26,570 bases of DNA, from assembly GCA_963807235.1 (NCBI GenBank), contig CAWEBF010000027.1, positions 1 to 26,570 on the forward strand, given 5' to 3'. Source of the DNA: CAWEBF01 sp963807235. GTDB lineage: Bacteria > Acidobacteriota > Vicinamibacteria > Vicinamibacterales > UBA2999. Shown in pieces: positions 1 to 9,519 of this stretch. The position numbers were made by a program, and so were the translations under genes. How positions within the stretch are numbered: the first letter of the stretch is position 1; each line of letters starts with the position of its first letter. Below the pieces are notes generated by a model, which worked only from the letters and a program-made list of their open reading frames with translations, did no database searches and had not been told where the DNA came from.

Positions 1-33
1 CGCGAGCGGGCGCCGCGCCCGGCCCGTTAGCCC

Positions 34-1590
34 TTATTTACAGACGAAGTTTTCGGCGTCGTTGGTGCTGCCCGTGCCCTTGTAGGTTGCCACCTTCGGG
101 TAGGCGCACAATGGGCGCGTCATGTCCACGCGCGTACCGGCCGTGCGCGTGGCGGTCAACGACGCCGGCGCCACGCCCGACTCGCGCCAGCGCTCCAGCG
201 CGCCCATGTAGTTCACCTGGTCCGGGCCTGGCCCGCCCGCGCAGTGCCCCATTCCGGGCGCCATGAACAACTTGATGAAATCGTCCTGACTGCCGCCCAT
301 CTTCTTCTGAACGCTCGCGTAGTAGTCGATGCTGTTCTGCGGCGCGATGGCGGTGTCGTTCCAGCCGTGGTACATCAGCACCTTGCCGCCGCGCGCCTTG
401 AACTTGCTGAGGTCGGGATCGACGGCGTTCACGAAGCCGGTCTTTTCGTCCACCAGCTTCACGTCGCGATCGAGGTCGAACGTGCGCCAATCCCACTTGG
501 CGTCCTGATACGCCACCAGGAACGAGCCCGTGGCGACCGAGATGGGCTGCGTGGCCGTTGACGCCACACCAAGCCACCCCAACTCGCTTCCCGGTTCCTT
601 GCCGGGGAAGATCACGGTGCCATTGGACGTCTTCACCGGCGCATACACGCGCTTGACGGTCTCGAGCTGGGCGGGCGTCAGGCAGCTCTCGGCATCGCCC
701 GCCTTGCACACGAGCGTCGCGGGATCGAACGTGCACGAACGCGGGCTGGTGATGAGGCCATCCTTCACGCCGTCCTTGGCGTCACAGGCGTTCAGCGCCG
801 CCGCGTTCAGCATCGCCAGCTTGGGCAGCGGCAGCAGGCTGTCGGGGTTCTTCAGCGCGGGTACGGCGGCCACCAGGTCAGAGGTGTGCAGGTGGGAGTG
901 GTAGTTGGCCGGCGCGCCGGCCAGGATGGCGTCGAAGTCCTCCGGAAACCGCTGCGCCGACATCAGGCCCTGGCGTCCGCCAGTCGAGCAGCCGTTCCAG
1001 TAGGACAGCCGCGGGCCCCGGTCGTAGAACCGCGCGATCAGCGCCTTCGAGGTCACCGTCATCTCGTGCACCGCGCGATGCGAGTAGTCGATGAACTTTT
1101 CCGGGTGCCCGATGGCGAACAGCGCGTTGCCGCCTTCGTGTCCGGTGTCGGTGGAGGACGCCGCGTAGCCTTCACGCAGGGCGGCAGCGAGTGCCGGGTA
1201 GCTGATGATGCCGGCCCAGCCGCCATTGCCGACGGCTTGGTATTTGCCGTTCCATCCTTCGGCCGGCAGCCAGACTTCGATCTTGATGTCGGAATCGGCG
1301 GACGGCCTCAGCGTGGCGGCCACGCGGCAGTGCGCCGGCAGCATCAGCGGCGGCGCGGCCGCGCCTTGGCCACGCCCGGCCGGCGCAGCCGCTGGCGCAT
1401 CGGCGGGCGCGGGACCAGCGCCGCGGCGCGGATTAACGAACGGTCCTGCCGGCACCAGCTCGGCCAGGGTCACCGTGACGTTGGGCAGCGCCACCGACTT
1501 CAGGTCCGGGCACGGCGTTGCCGCGAACACCGGTGTGGCGAACGCTACCCCCACCAACGCCACCAACGCCGCCGCTATCGGCTTCACCAT
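34..1590 (-). CDS. Secreted tannase/feruloyl esterase-family alpha/beta hydrolase
   Basis: A 518-aa protein of the tannase/feruloyl esterase family, which hydrolyses ester bonds of gallate or hydroxycinnamate esters. The N-terminus (residues 1-24, ending VFAA) is a clear Sec signal peptide, so it should act in the periplasm or outside. The CS-D-HC catalytic arrangement of this family is visible: nucleophile S202 in GCSTGGR next to C201, acid D412 in the HGWNDTAIAP segment, and H449-C450 in GMGHC; the two cysteines normally form a disulfide joining Ser and His. Residues about 57-81 are an Ala/Pro/Gly-rich low-complexity insert. The ATG has a good ribosome site on the minus strand (GGAGGT five bases upstream). 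It is divergent from the gene at 1649. A GC-rich hairpin (8-20) lies just past its stop. Family assignment is strong; the exact ester substrate cannot be read from sequence. Confidence 0.9.
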   Translation of the reverse strand: MVKPIAAALVALVGVAFATPVFAATPCPDLKSVALPNVTVTLAELVPAGPFVNPRRGAGPAPADAPAAAPAGRGQGAAAPPLMLPAHCRVAATLRPSADSDIKIEVWLPAEGWNGKYQAVGNGGWAGIISYPALAAALREGYAASSTDTGHEGGNALFAIGHPEKFIDYSHRAVHEMTVTSKALIARFYDRGPRLSYWNGCSTGGRQGLMSAQRFPEDFDAILAGAPANYHSHLHTSDLVAAVPALKNPDSLLPLPKLAMLNAAALNACDAKDGVKDGLITSPRSCTFDPATLVCKAGDAESCLTPAQLETVKRVYAPVKTSNGTVIFPGKEPGSELGWLGVASTATQPISVATGSFLVAYQDAKWDWRTFDLDRDVKLVDEKTGFVNAVDPDLSKFKARGGKVLMYHGWNDTAIAPQNSIDYYASVQKKMGGSQDDFIKLFMAPGMGHCAGGPGPDQVNYMGALERWRESGVAPASLTATRTAGTRVDMTRPLCAYPKVATYKGTGSTNDAENFVCK

Positions 1591-1648
1591 GTCATACCTC
1601 CAGCCACGAGAACGGTTCCGAGCTGCATCGTATTACCATGGTGCGCCT

Positions 1649-2676
1649 ATGAAGAAGGTGCTTCTCGTCGTGATTGGCGTGGCCGCTTTTGCCGTCTCCG
1701 TGGCGGCGCAGTGGCCGAAGATGCAGGATCCCACGGCTCCACCCGTACCCCGCGACGCGGAGGGCCGCATGCAGAGTACGGCCGCCGACGCCCCGGATGG
1801 CCGATGGGAAGCCCGACTTTTCTGGCATGTGGATGCGCGCCAACAGCGGCCCGCCACGTGGCGGCGGCCGCGGCGCGCGTCAGGGCGGCGGCGGAGCGCC
1901 GGGCGCACCCGCGGCTGGCGCGGGCGCCGCGGCGCCTGCCCGCGGAGCAGCGCCCAACGGCGGAGCTGCTCCTGCTGCGGGTGAGGGCCAGCCTGGTTTC
2001 GCGCCCGTACGAGGCGGGGTCCAGTTGGAGCCGCCCACCGAGTCTTTCCCATTCGATCCCAAGGGCCCGCCCGTGGCGACCTTCTTCGAGGCGGGCGGCA
2101 ACATCGAAGGCGGCCTGCCGTACACGCCCTGGGCGGCGGAGCTCAGGAAACAGCGCTTCGCGTTGAACGCGCGCGACAACCCGGATGCGATGTGCTTCCC
2201 CATGGGCTTCCTGCAGTTCCACCAGCAGCCGCAGCCCCGCAAGATCATCCACCTGCCGAAGTACCTGCAGATCGAGTACCGAGGCCAACTACGGCATGCG
2301 GAAGATCTACCTCGACGGCCGAAAGCTGCCGCCGCAGGGCGAGCCGCAGCCGTGGTGGTACGGCTACTCGGTCGGCCGATGGGAAGGCGACACGCTCGTG
2401 GTCGAAACCAACAACCTTCGCGGCGCCGAGGATAGCCCGTACGACGGTTGGATGGACGTGAACGGCAGCCCGTACAGCCGGGAAGCGAAGTTCACCGAGC
2501 GCATCCGGCGTCCCACCTTCGGCCACCTGCAGATCGACCTGACGATCGAGGATCCGAAGTCGTACACCCGGCCGTGGACGGTGCGAGTGGATCAGCGGTA
2601 CCTGCCGGACGAGGAGCTGATCGAGTTCGTCTGTAACGAGAACCAGCAGTTCCGCAAGAAGATCAAGATCGACTGA
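1649..2676 (+). CDS. Secreted conserved protein of unknown function, interrupted by two +1 frameshifts
   Basis: Three reading frames join into one protein of about 341 aa. It starts with a signal peptide (MKKVLLVVIGVAAFAVSVAAQ), continues with an ADGKPDFSGMW segment, a Gly/Ala/Pro-rich linker of about 50 residues, and a conserved C-terminal region with GYSVGRWEGDTLVVETN and a lysine-rich end. I recognise this pattern (a D-G-K-P-D-x-S-G-x-W start and a G-x-W-E-G-D-T-L-V-V-x-T core) from secreted hypothetical proteins common in Acidobacteria, but know no function. The frame moves once in the CCCC run at 1791-1794 (DGKPD continues in the next frame) and once at 2279-2280, where removing one C joins LQIEY to EANYGMRKIYLDGR. 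Each site looks like a single extra C. The protein reads coherently on both sides of both breaks, so sequencing error is more likely than decay, but a true pseudogene is not excluded. It is divergent from the esterase, with a 58-bp gap. Confidence 0.75.
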
Positions 2677-2685
2677 CGCAGGGTG

Positions 2686-2707
2686 GCTAGGCGCGCGCGC
2701 GCCTAGC
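2686..2707. terminator. Perfect 22-bp GC-rich palindrome between convergent genes
   Basis: A perfect self-complementary sequence made of an alternating GC core flanked by GCTAG and CTAGC. It lies in the 26-bp gap between the convergent genes ending at 2676 (+) and 2703 (-) and contains the TAG stop of the minus-strand gene. The position suggests a bidirectional transcription barrier. No T-tract follows on either strand, so it is not a classical intrinsic terminator. Confidence 0.45.
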
Positions 2708-4613
2708 GCAACCCGTCCAACTCGTCCCACCGGGCGTAGGCCGACAGCAGCTCGCCCGGCAGGGACGCCAGGCGCGCCATCGCGGCTTCGATCTGGCCCG
2801 AAGGCCTCTTGTAGAAATCCGGGCCGGCCACTTCGGTGGTCAAGCGGCGCTGCTCTTCTTCGAGTGCCTCGATGCGCGCGGGCAGTTCCTGGAGTTCACG
2901 CCGCTCCTTGTTCGTAGCCTTGCGCGCCGTCCCGGATACTGGTTGTGCCGCGGCGGCGGGAGGGGCGGCGGCCTCCTCTCCCGTGCGGGGCGTCGCTGGC
3001 GTGGACGCCTCAACGGCTGGCGCGGGCCGCTGGCGAAGCCAATCCTCGTAGCCCCCCACATATTCCGCAACCACGCCGTCGCCTTCGAAGGCGATGGTGC
3101 TCGTGACCACGTGTTCCAGGAATCGCCGGTCGTGGCTCACCACGAGCAGCGTGCCAGGCCAGTCCATGAGCTGCGACTCCAGTACTTCCAGCGTCTCGAG
3201 GTCCAGGTCGTTGGTGGGTTCGTCCAGCACCAGCACGTTCGCGGGCCTGGTCAGCAGCCGTGCCAGCAGCAACCGGTTGCGTTCGCCTCCAGAGAGCGCT
3301 TTCACGGGCGAGCGCGCGCGCTCGGGTGGAAACAGGAAGTCCTCCAGGTAGCCGTGCACGTGGCGCGTGCGGCCCGCCACGGTCACCTGGTCGTTGCCGT
3401 CCGCAACCGTATCCACCACCGTGCGCTCCGGATCCAGCTGCTCTCGCTGTTGATCGAAGTAGGCCACCTGCACGTTCCCGCCCGTTCGCACCGAGCCGGC
3501 GTCGGGCGCCAGCTCTCCGAGGAGGATTCGGAGCAGCGTGGTCTTGCCGGCGCCGTTGGGCCCGATGAGCCCAATCCGATCGCCGCGCAGGACCCGCGTG
3601 GAGAAACCCTGGATCACCACGTGGTCGCCGAACGCCTTCTGTACGCCGTCGGTCTCGAACACCATCTTGCCGGCCCTGTCGGACGACTCCATGGATATAC
3701 GTACCGTGCCGGTGCGCGATCTCCGCGCCGCGCGCTCCGCGCGCATGTCCATGAGGCGTTTGACGCGTCCTTCGTCGCGCGTCCGCCGCGCCTTGATGCC
3801 GCGCCGCAACCAGGCTTCTTCGACGGCGAGTGTCTTGTCGAACTGCTCGTTGGCCAGCGCCTCGTTCTCGAGCCACTCCTCCTTCTTCTGCACGAACGTG
3901 GTGTAGTCCCCGGGCCACGACGTCAGGCGGCCGCGGTCCAGCTCCACGACCCTGGTCGCCAGCCGCTCCAGGAACTCGCGGTCATGTGTGACCATCAGCA
4001 CCGCGCCCGCGTAGTCGGCCAGGAACGACTCCAGCCATTCGATGGCGTCGATGTCCAGGTGGTTCGTCGGCTCATCAAGGAGGAGCACATCGGGGGACGC
4101 CACCAGCGCGCGCGCCAGCATCACCCGTCTGCGCCACCCGCCCGAGAGGCTGCCGACGGGGGCGTCGGCTGGCAGCTGCAGACGCGAGAGCACCATTTCC
4201 ACGCGCTGTTCCAGCCGCCACCCGTCCCGTTCTTCGAGCTCGTGCTGGAGGCGACCCATTTCGTCGAGCGCGCTGGGCCGCCCGTGTGCCACCTCAACTG
4301 TCGCGTGATGGTAGGCGGCGACCAGGGCACTTAGATCCCCGAGCCCTTCGGCCACCACCTCGAACACGCTGGTCCCGGCGGCGAGCGGCACGTCTTGTTC
4401 CAGTCGCGCGCTGCCCGACCCGGGCGCCCTCCACACCGTCCCCCGATCGGGCTCCAGCTCTCCCGACACGATGCGCAGGAGCGTGGACTTTCCGCTGCCG
4501 TTCCTGCCAATCAGCGCAACACGTTCGCCGCGCTCGAGTTGCAACGAAACGTCGTCGAGCAGCGGCACGTGGCCGAAGGCATGGCCCACGTGGTCCAGGC
4601 TGAGAAACGGCAT
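2703..4613 (-). CDS. ABC-F family ATP-binding protein (Uup/EttA-like)
   Basis: A 636-aa protein with two ABC ATPase domains in one chain and no membrane segments, the ABC-F layout of soluble, ribosome-associated ATPases. Domain 1 has Walker A GRNGSGKST (about residues 36-44), signature LSGGWRRRVMLARAL and Walker B LLLDEPTNHLD. Domain 2 has GPNGAGKTT, LSGGERNRLLLARLL and LVLDEPTNDLD. The linker between them is rich in Arg/Lys and Glu. The C-terminus, after a Pro/Ala-rich stretch, has a charged helical segment (KATNKERRELQELPARIEAL) resembling the Uup C-terminal coiled coil, which favours a Uup-type member over EttA. Such proteins act in translation or ribosome quality control. It is transcribed alone, convergent with the gene at 1649 and divergent from the regulator at 4743. 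All ATPase motifs are intact. Confidence 0.93.
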   Translation of the reverse strand: MPFLSLDHVGHAFGHVPLLDDVSLQLERGERVALIGRNGSGKSTLLRIVSGELEPDRGTVWRAPGSGSARLEQDVPLAAGTSVFEVVAEGLGDLSALVAAYHHATVEVAHGRPSALDEMGRLQHELEERDGWRLEQRVEMVLSRLQLPADAPVGSLSGGWRRRVMLARALVASPDVLLLDEPTNHLDIDAIEWLESFLADYAGAVLMVTHDREFLERLATRVVELDRGRLTSWPGDYTTFVQKKEEWLENEALANEQFDKTLAVEEAWLRRGIKARRTRDEGRVKRLMDMRAERAARRSRTGTVRISMESSDRAGKMVFETDGVQKAFGDHVVIQGFSTRVLRGDRIGLIGPNGAGKTTLLRILLGELAPDAGSVRTGGNVQVAYFDQQREQLDPERTVVDTVADGNDQVTVAGRTRHVHGYLEDFLFPPERARSPVKALSGGERNRLLLARLLTRPANVLVLDEPTNDLDLETLEVLESQLMDWPGTLLVVSHDRRFLEHVVTSTIAFEGDGVVAEYVGGYEDWLRQRPAPAVEASTPATPRTGEEAAAPPAAAAQPVSGTARKATNKERRELQELPARIEALEEEQRRLTTEVAGPDFYKRPSGQIEAAMARLASLPGELLSAYARWDELDGLR

Positions 4614-4637
4614 GAAGCTCTAGGGTACTCGCAGGGC

Positions 4638-4671
4638 TTCAGGCTCCAGGCTCGGGCTCCAGACTGAAGCC
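4638..4671 (+). repeat. Degenerate heptamer array (TTCAGGC-type)
   Basis: About five 7-bp units read on the plus strand: TTCAGGC, TCCAGGC, a 6-bp TCGGGC, TCCAGAC and TGAAGCC. Four match NNNAGNC. The array lies in the 129-bp gap between divergent genes. Its outer edges (4634-4642 and 4664-4672) form a perfect 9-bp inverted repeat around a 21-nt loop, so a transcript could fold here. Confidence 0.7.
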
Positions 4672-4742
4672 CCCGAAATGTGGGCTTAACAGGGGCGTCA
4701 CAAGAGCGAGACAAGGCCTTACTACGATGCTTCACAGCAGAC

Positions 4743-5447
<705 letters not shown>

Positions 5448-5480
5448 CCCTGCTCACCAGCCGAGCCCGAAGCCGTTTCG

Positions 5481-5515
5481 GTCTCCGGTCTACGGTCTAC
5501 GGTCTACAGTCCTGA
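5481..5515 (-). repeat. Heptamer array (GTAGAC-type)
   Basis: Five 7-bp units. On the plus strand they read GTCTCCG, GTCTACG twice, GTCTACA and a diverged GTCCTGA. On the minus strand the four regular units read as CGGAGAC, CGTAGAC and TGTAGAC, all fitting NNNAGNC. The array starts 33 bases after the response-regulator stop and ends 15 bases before the cyclase start. Confidence 0.8.
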
Positions 5516-5530
5516 AGCTAAACTGCATTC

Positions 5531-6370
5531 ATGGACATCCGGAAGATCGCTCGAACTGCATTCGTACCACTGCTTCTCAGCATTACTGCTTGCGCACAGG
5601 CGCCGACGCCGGCGCCTGCTCCACCCACTGAAGGCAAGCCCGCGGCGTTCCCGACGGGGACGCTGGTGGACCTGTCGCACACCTACGACAAGACCACGGT
5701 GTTCTGGCCCACGGCCGAGTCGTTCCGGTTGGACAAAGTCGCCGACGGCGTGACGCCGGGCGGCTACTACTACGCCGCGAACAACTTCTTCACCTCGGAG
5801 CACGGCGGCACGCACCTGGACGCGCCGGTGCACTTCGCGCAAGGTGCGCAGACGGTGGACCAGATTCCGCTGGATCGCTTCTTCGGCGAGGCCTACGTGG
5901 TGGACGTCGTGGCACAGGCCGACGCCGGCGCCGACTATCAGGTGACAGCGGATGACATCCAGCAGGCCGAACGCACGCAGGGACAGATCCCCGCCGGCGC
6001 GATGCTCTTGCTCCGCACTGGGTTCTCACGTCGCTGGCCCGACGCCGCGCGCTATCTGGGCACGGCTCAGCGCGGCGCCGATGCCGTGAAGCAGCTGCAC
6101 TTCCCCGGCCTGCACCCCGATGCCGCGCGCTGGCTGGTCGCCAACCGGCAGCTCAAGGCCGTTGGGATCGACACCGCCAGCATCGACTACGGTCAGTCCA
6201 TGCTTTACGAGTCCCACCGGGTGCTCTACGAACGCAACGTGCCCGCGTTCGAAAACCTGACGAACCTGGACCGCCTGCCCGCGCGCGGTGCCTACATCGT
6301 CGCGCTGCCGATGAAGATAGGTGGAGGCAGTGGGGCACCGCTGAGGGCGGTTGCCATTCTGCCCCGCTGA
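5531..6370 (+). CDS. Cyclase family lipoprotein (kynurenine formamidase-like)
   Basis: A 279-aa member of the cyclase/kynurenine formamidase-like family, metal-dependent hydrolases that open amides or lactones. The hallmark HxGTHxDxPxH is seen as HGGTHLDAPVH, with metal-binding H91, H95, D97 and H101. The N-terminus is a lipoprotein signal with lipobox ITAC and C21 as the lipid-modified cysteine, followed by an Ala/Pro spacer, so the enzyme should sit on a membrane facing the periplasm. GIDTASIDYG near the C-terminus is also typical of the family. It lies 83 bp after the regulator on the same strand, but the repeat array between them makes one operon uncertain. It is convergent with the TonB receptor at 6484. 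Family assignment is firm; the substrate is unknown, and true kynurenine formamidase activity is not implied by an exported lipoprotein. Confidence 0.88.
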   Translation: MDIRKIARTAFVPLLLSITACAQAPTPAPAPPTEGKPAAFPTGTLVDLSHTYDKTTVFWPTAESFRLDKVADGVTPGGYYYAANNFFTSEHGGTHLDAPVHFAQGAQTVDQIPLDRFFGEAYVVDVVAQADAGADYQVTADDIQQAERTQGQIPAGAMLLLRTGFSRRWPDAARYLGTAQRGADAVKQLHFPGLHPDAARWLVANRQLKAVGIDTASIDYGQSMLYESHRVLYERNVPAFENLTNLDRLPARGAYIVALPMKIGGGSGAPLRAVAILPR

Positions 6371-6408
6371 GTTGGTACGGACTGTCGGTGGAGGTTGGTA
6401 GTTTAGAG

Positions 6409-6441
6409 CCCGGTCCCGCCGCTCGTCGCGGCAGGACCGGG
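6409..6441. terminator. Long hairpin between convergent genes
   Basis: A 14-bp stem (arms 6409-6422 and 6428-6441) with a 5-nt loop lies between the cyclase stop and the TonB-receptor stop. One position is C against A on the plus strand but becomes a G-U pair in a minus-strand transcript, so the fold is complete for the receptor mRNA. No T-tract follows. A bidirectional terminator or mRNA 3'-end stabiliser is inferred from position. Confidence 0.55.
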
Positions 6442-6450
6442 AAGAAGGCC

Positions 6451-6478
6451 CGGAGCCTGTAGCCCGGAGCCCGGAGCC
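6451..6478 (+). repeat. Heptamer array (CGGAGCC-type)
   Basis: Four contiguous 7-bp units on the plus strand: CGGAGCC three times and TGTAGCC once, preceded by a weaker GAAGGCC. All four fit NNNAGNC. The array ends five bases from the stop codon (6484-6486) of the minus-strand TonB receptor and follows the convergent-gene hairpin. Confidence 0.8.
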
Positions 6479-6483
6479 TGTCT

Positions 6484-9400
6484 TCAGTAATCGAACTGGA
6501 CGCTAAATTTGACTTGGCGTGCGTTCAGAATCGCCGTCGGGCGCTGCCACACGGCGAAGTTCTGGTTCGCGTTCACCACGACGTCCGTATTCAGCGCGTT
6601 GAACAGATCCATGCTGACGACGTACTTGGACCGCCCCAGACGCAGAATCTTGCCGAAGCGCACGTCCAGCTCGTTCCGCCGCGGCAGGAACACGCTATAG
6701 GGCGCCACGAGGTCGATCGCCAAATTCGGCGCGTTGCCCGCGAGCGCACGACCCAGCGTGGAGTTGGCCGCCAGATAGGCGTTGCTGGCGTTGAATACCG
6801 CCCGGAGCGTGTCGCCTGGGATGCTCCGGAACGTGCCGCTCACCTGCACTTCGGCCTTGGGAATCGTGTAGACGCCGAACGTCTTGAACTGCGTCTGCCA
6901 AGGCGTCTGGCGATCGCAAAACTGCTGTGCCCGCCACGAGGTCGGCGTTCCCCCCGGCAATACCACGCTGCTAAACACAGCTCCCGAGACGTTCAGCATC
7001 TCCGGCACTTTCGTGACGATGTCGCAGTCGTTTTCCGACAATCTGCCAGTGCTGGTACCGAGCTGCAGAGTCAACCCGTTCTGCAGCCGCGCGTCAACGG
7101 TCACGTCGAAGCCGTTCCAGTGCTCCTTCTGGCTGCCGTAGGTGCGGTCCAGGGTGTTGTTTGCCTGTAGGGGGCGCCCGAAGGCCGTGGGCTTGAGTGC
7201 CACAAGACCTTCCAGCCGGTAGCCGCCACCGTCCGGCAGCCGCGGATCGGCCGGGATTATCATGCTGAACACGTCGTAGTCGGAGGCCGCGACCGACAAG
7301 TCGTCGGTCACGCGGAAGTTCTTCCAGATCCGCCGGAAGTAGCCCACGTCCAGCGAAACGCGCGGCAGGATTTCGTGCTGCACGCCACCCGAGAACTCCC
7401 AGTTGGTTTCGCGGTTGCCGTAGCCTCTTCGCAGGATGTCGTCGAACGAGGCGCTGCGCGCCGCGGAGCCGAAGAGCGGATTATTGAGCTGCCCGCACAG
7501 GTCTCCGCCACTGGCCAGATTGTCCTGCGCCGCGAAGTTCAGCAGGTTGCAGTCGGGCCTGAAGTTCCGGTTGCCGTCGGTCCAGGCCCGGTTGGCCGTA
7601 GTGACCATCGCGTTGACGGGGTTCGGGTCGGTGCCAAGCGCATTCAGCGTCTGCCCGCGCAGGTACTTGTTGAACGTCAGCTTGACGGCCGTCCTGCCGT
7701 TGCCGCGGAGGTCGTAGATCAGCCCGGTCCGGTAGGTGATGTCGTTCCAGTTCAGGTTGTCCTGCGCCGGGAACACGAAGCTCCTGCTCGGCGCCAGCTC
7801 AGCCGGGCCGACGACCTGCTCGGGGAAGCTGGCGACGAAGTGATCGTAGCGAATCGCCAGGTTCACGGTGGTGCGCTTCAGCGTCCACTTGTCCTGGGCG
7901 AAGATGCCGAGGTCGTTGTCCAGGTGGTTGCGGAAGCTGACAGGATTGGCCCGCATCGTCAGCTGGTTCGGCACGGCGCCGTTGAACTGGAAGGCCAGCG
8001 CGTTCAGGTTGTAGTTGGTCGTCTCCTGGTAGCCGTGCGTGCGGTTGAAGCCGGTTTTAAAGCTGTGCGATCCCGTCACGTAGGCCAGCGCCGCCCGGTA
8101 GGCGAAGTTCGGCACACGGGTGTTGTTGTTGTTGGCAGTCGGCGCGCGATAGACCAGGCCGTTCGACTGTTCGGTCACCGAGATCATCTGAGGCGCGACA
8201 GCCTCGAACTCGGGGTCGGAGCCACGCGGCGCCTGCATGTGCATGAAGCCCCAGCGCTCGTACAGGTGCATGCCCACCGCTTCGACCAGCACGCGGCTCG
8301 TGAGCGGCGACGTCAGCTCCCCGTGCAGCTGCCGCAGCACCGGGAAGCGGAAGTCGCGCGCGGCCTCCGGCGCCACCGTCGCACTGACGCCGTTGGGGCA
8401 GTCGCACCACTTGTCCTGCTTGTAGGTGCCGGCAATCTTGACCTTTGGCGCCGCCTGCCAGGTGGCTCTCAGGCTGCTGTTGTAGGAACGCCCGATCAGG
8501 AGCCCGCGTTCGGTGCTCGGCGCATACAGGAACTCGGTGGGCTTGTAGGCGTTGAGATTCATGGCCACCGGCGCGTAGCTTTCCGTGCCGATGTAGCGCG
8601 ACGAGAACCAGAACCACAGCGCGTCGCGCTTGATGGGACCGCCGGCCGACGCGTTGAGGTCCCAGTTCTTCTTCACCTCGTTCGGTGTCGTGAGACCCGC
8701 GGCCTTGAGCTCGTCGGTGAAGTTGCTGCTAGCCAGGCCGCCGTTGGTGAACGTAAAGAAGGCGGCCGCGGCAAACCGGTTGCCGCCGTCCCGGGGAATA
8801 AAGTTGATGCGCACGCCGCCCGTCGGCAGCTCGGCCGACACCGCCGTGTGGTCCACGACGACTTCAGTGGCCGATCCAGCGTCGGGGATCTGCCCACCGA
8901 TGTTGCCGCCCGCCTGCAGCGTCATCGTGTTGATCCCGTTGAGCGTCACGCGCTGGTCCTGCTGCCGGCTGCCGTGGACCTGGACGCTGCCGCCGACGCC
9001 CTGCAGCCCGGAGCCGCCAACGTCCGTACCGTTGAACACGGCCGCGGGAATCATGCGCGCCAGGCTGGCGTAGTTGCGCGAGGAGGGGAGCGCATCGATG
9101 GTGTCTGCGGTCAAGACCGCCGAACGCGACGTCGTGGACACGTCTACCGTCGGTGCCTCGCCCGTCACGGTGATCGTCTCCTCGAGCGAACCGACACGCA
9201 ATTCGATGTCGACGGCCGAAGCACCAGCGCCGCTAAGGGCGACGTTCTCCCGCTTGGCGGTGTTGAAGCCGGCGAGCGTGAACGTGACGGTATACGTGCC
9301 CGGCCGCAGGTCGATCATCTGATAGCGGCCATTGTCGTCGGTCACGGCTGTACGGACCTTTTCGATCAAAACCGGACTGGCGGCTTCAACCGTCACGCCG

Positions 9401-9519
9401 GGCAGCACGGCACCTGACGTATCGCGAACGACTCCGCTGAGCGAACCCTGCGCGAGCGCCAGCGAGGGTAGAAGGACCATGCAGGCGAGAGCGACGAAAC
9501 ACCTGACGACGGTGGACAT
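6484..9519 (-). CDS. TonB-dependent receptor, Oar-like, with carboxypeptidase regulatory-like domain
   Basis: A 1011-aa outer-membrane receptor. I chose the ATG at 9519, not one 39 codons upstream, because it has a strong ribosome site (GGGAGGT) and begins a signal peptide (MSTVVRCFVALACMVLL, cleaved after LALAQ). Residues about 25-110 form a carboxypeptidase-regulatory-like beta-sandwich (SGVVRDTSGAVLPGVTV, DDNGRYQMIDLRPGTYTV). A plug domain follows (ITVTGEAPTVDVSTTSR, IDALPSSRNYASLARMIPA), then a long beta-barrel ending VKFSVQFDY with the expected C-terminal aromatic. The barrel is rich in aromatic and Asn residues, as in Oar-type receptors that are abundant in Acidobacteria. The reading frame is intact. 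The ligand is unknown; such receptors import bulky substrates such as glycans or peptides using TonB energy. It is downstream of pobA on the same strand but separated by about 360 bp. Confidence 0.92.
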   Translation of the reverse strand: MSTVVRCFVALACMVLLPSLALAQGSLSGVVRDTSGAVLPGVTVEAASPVLIEKVRTAVTDDNGRYQMIDLRPGTYTVTFTLAGFNTAKRENVALSGAGASAVDIELRVGSLEETITVTGEAPTVDVSTTSRSAVLTADTIDALPSSRNYASLARMIPAAVFNGTDVGGSGLQGVGGSVQVHGSRQQDQRVTLNGINTMTLQAGGNIGGQIPDAGSATEVVVDHTAVSAELPTGGVRINFIPRDGGNRFAAAAFFTFTNGGLASSNFTDELKAAGLTTPNEVKKNWDLNASAGGPIKRDALWFWFSSRYIGTESYAPVAMNLNAYKPTEFLYAPSTERGLLIGRSYNSSLRATWQAAPKVKIAGTYKQDKWCDCPNGVSATVAPEAARDFRFPVLRQLHGELTSPLTSRVLVEAVGMHLYERWGFMHMQAPRGSDPEFEAVAPQMISVTEQSNGLVYRAPTANNNNTRVPNFAYRAALAYVTGSHSFKTGFNRTHGYQETTNYNLNALAFQFNGAVPNQLTMRANPVSFRNHLDNDLGIFAQDKWTLKRTTVNLAIRYDHFVASFPEQVVGPAELAPSRSFVFPAQDNLNWNDITYRTGLIYDLRGNGRTAVKLTFNKYLRGQTLNALGTDPNPVNAMVTTANRAWTDGNRNFRPDCNLLNFAAQDNLASGGDLCGQLNNPLFGSAARSASFDDILRRGYGNRETNWEFSGGVQHEILPRVSLDVGYFRRIWKNFRVTDDLSVAASDYDVFSMIIPADPRLPDGGGYRLEGLVALKPTAFGRPLQANNTLDRTYGSQKEHWNGFDVTVDARLQNGLTLQLGTSTGRLSENDCDIVTKVPEMLNVSGAVFSSVVLPGGTPTSWRAQQFCDRQTPWQTQFKTFGVYTIPKAEVQVSGTFRSIPGDTLRAVFNASNAYLAANSTLGRALAGNAPNLAIDLVAPYSVFLPRRNELDVRFGKILRLGRSKYVVSMDLFNALNTDVVVNANQNFAVWQRPTAILNARQVKFSVQFDY

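Noticed and set aside
1624..1645. Small ACCATGGT palindrome in the divergent spacer upstream of 1649
   Set aside because: Only 8 bp and expected by chance; no second half-site seen.
2943..4334. A 463-codon open frame opposite the ABC-F gene
   Set aside because: No domain or signal; the minus strand has both intact ATPase domains.
5531..6370. Calling the cyclase a true kynurenine formamidase in tryptophan breakdown
   Set aside because: It is an exported lipoprotein and no other kynurenine-pathway genes are nearby.
7375..9417. A 680-codon open frame opposite the first TonB receptor
   Set aside because: It has no recognisable domain, is rich in Arg/His/Val as expected for an antisense shadow of a high-GC gene, and the minus-strand frame is a complete receptor.
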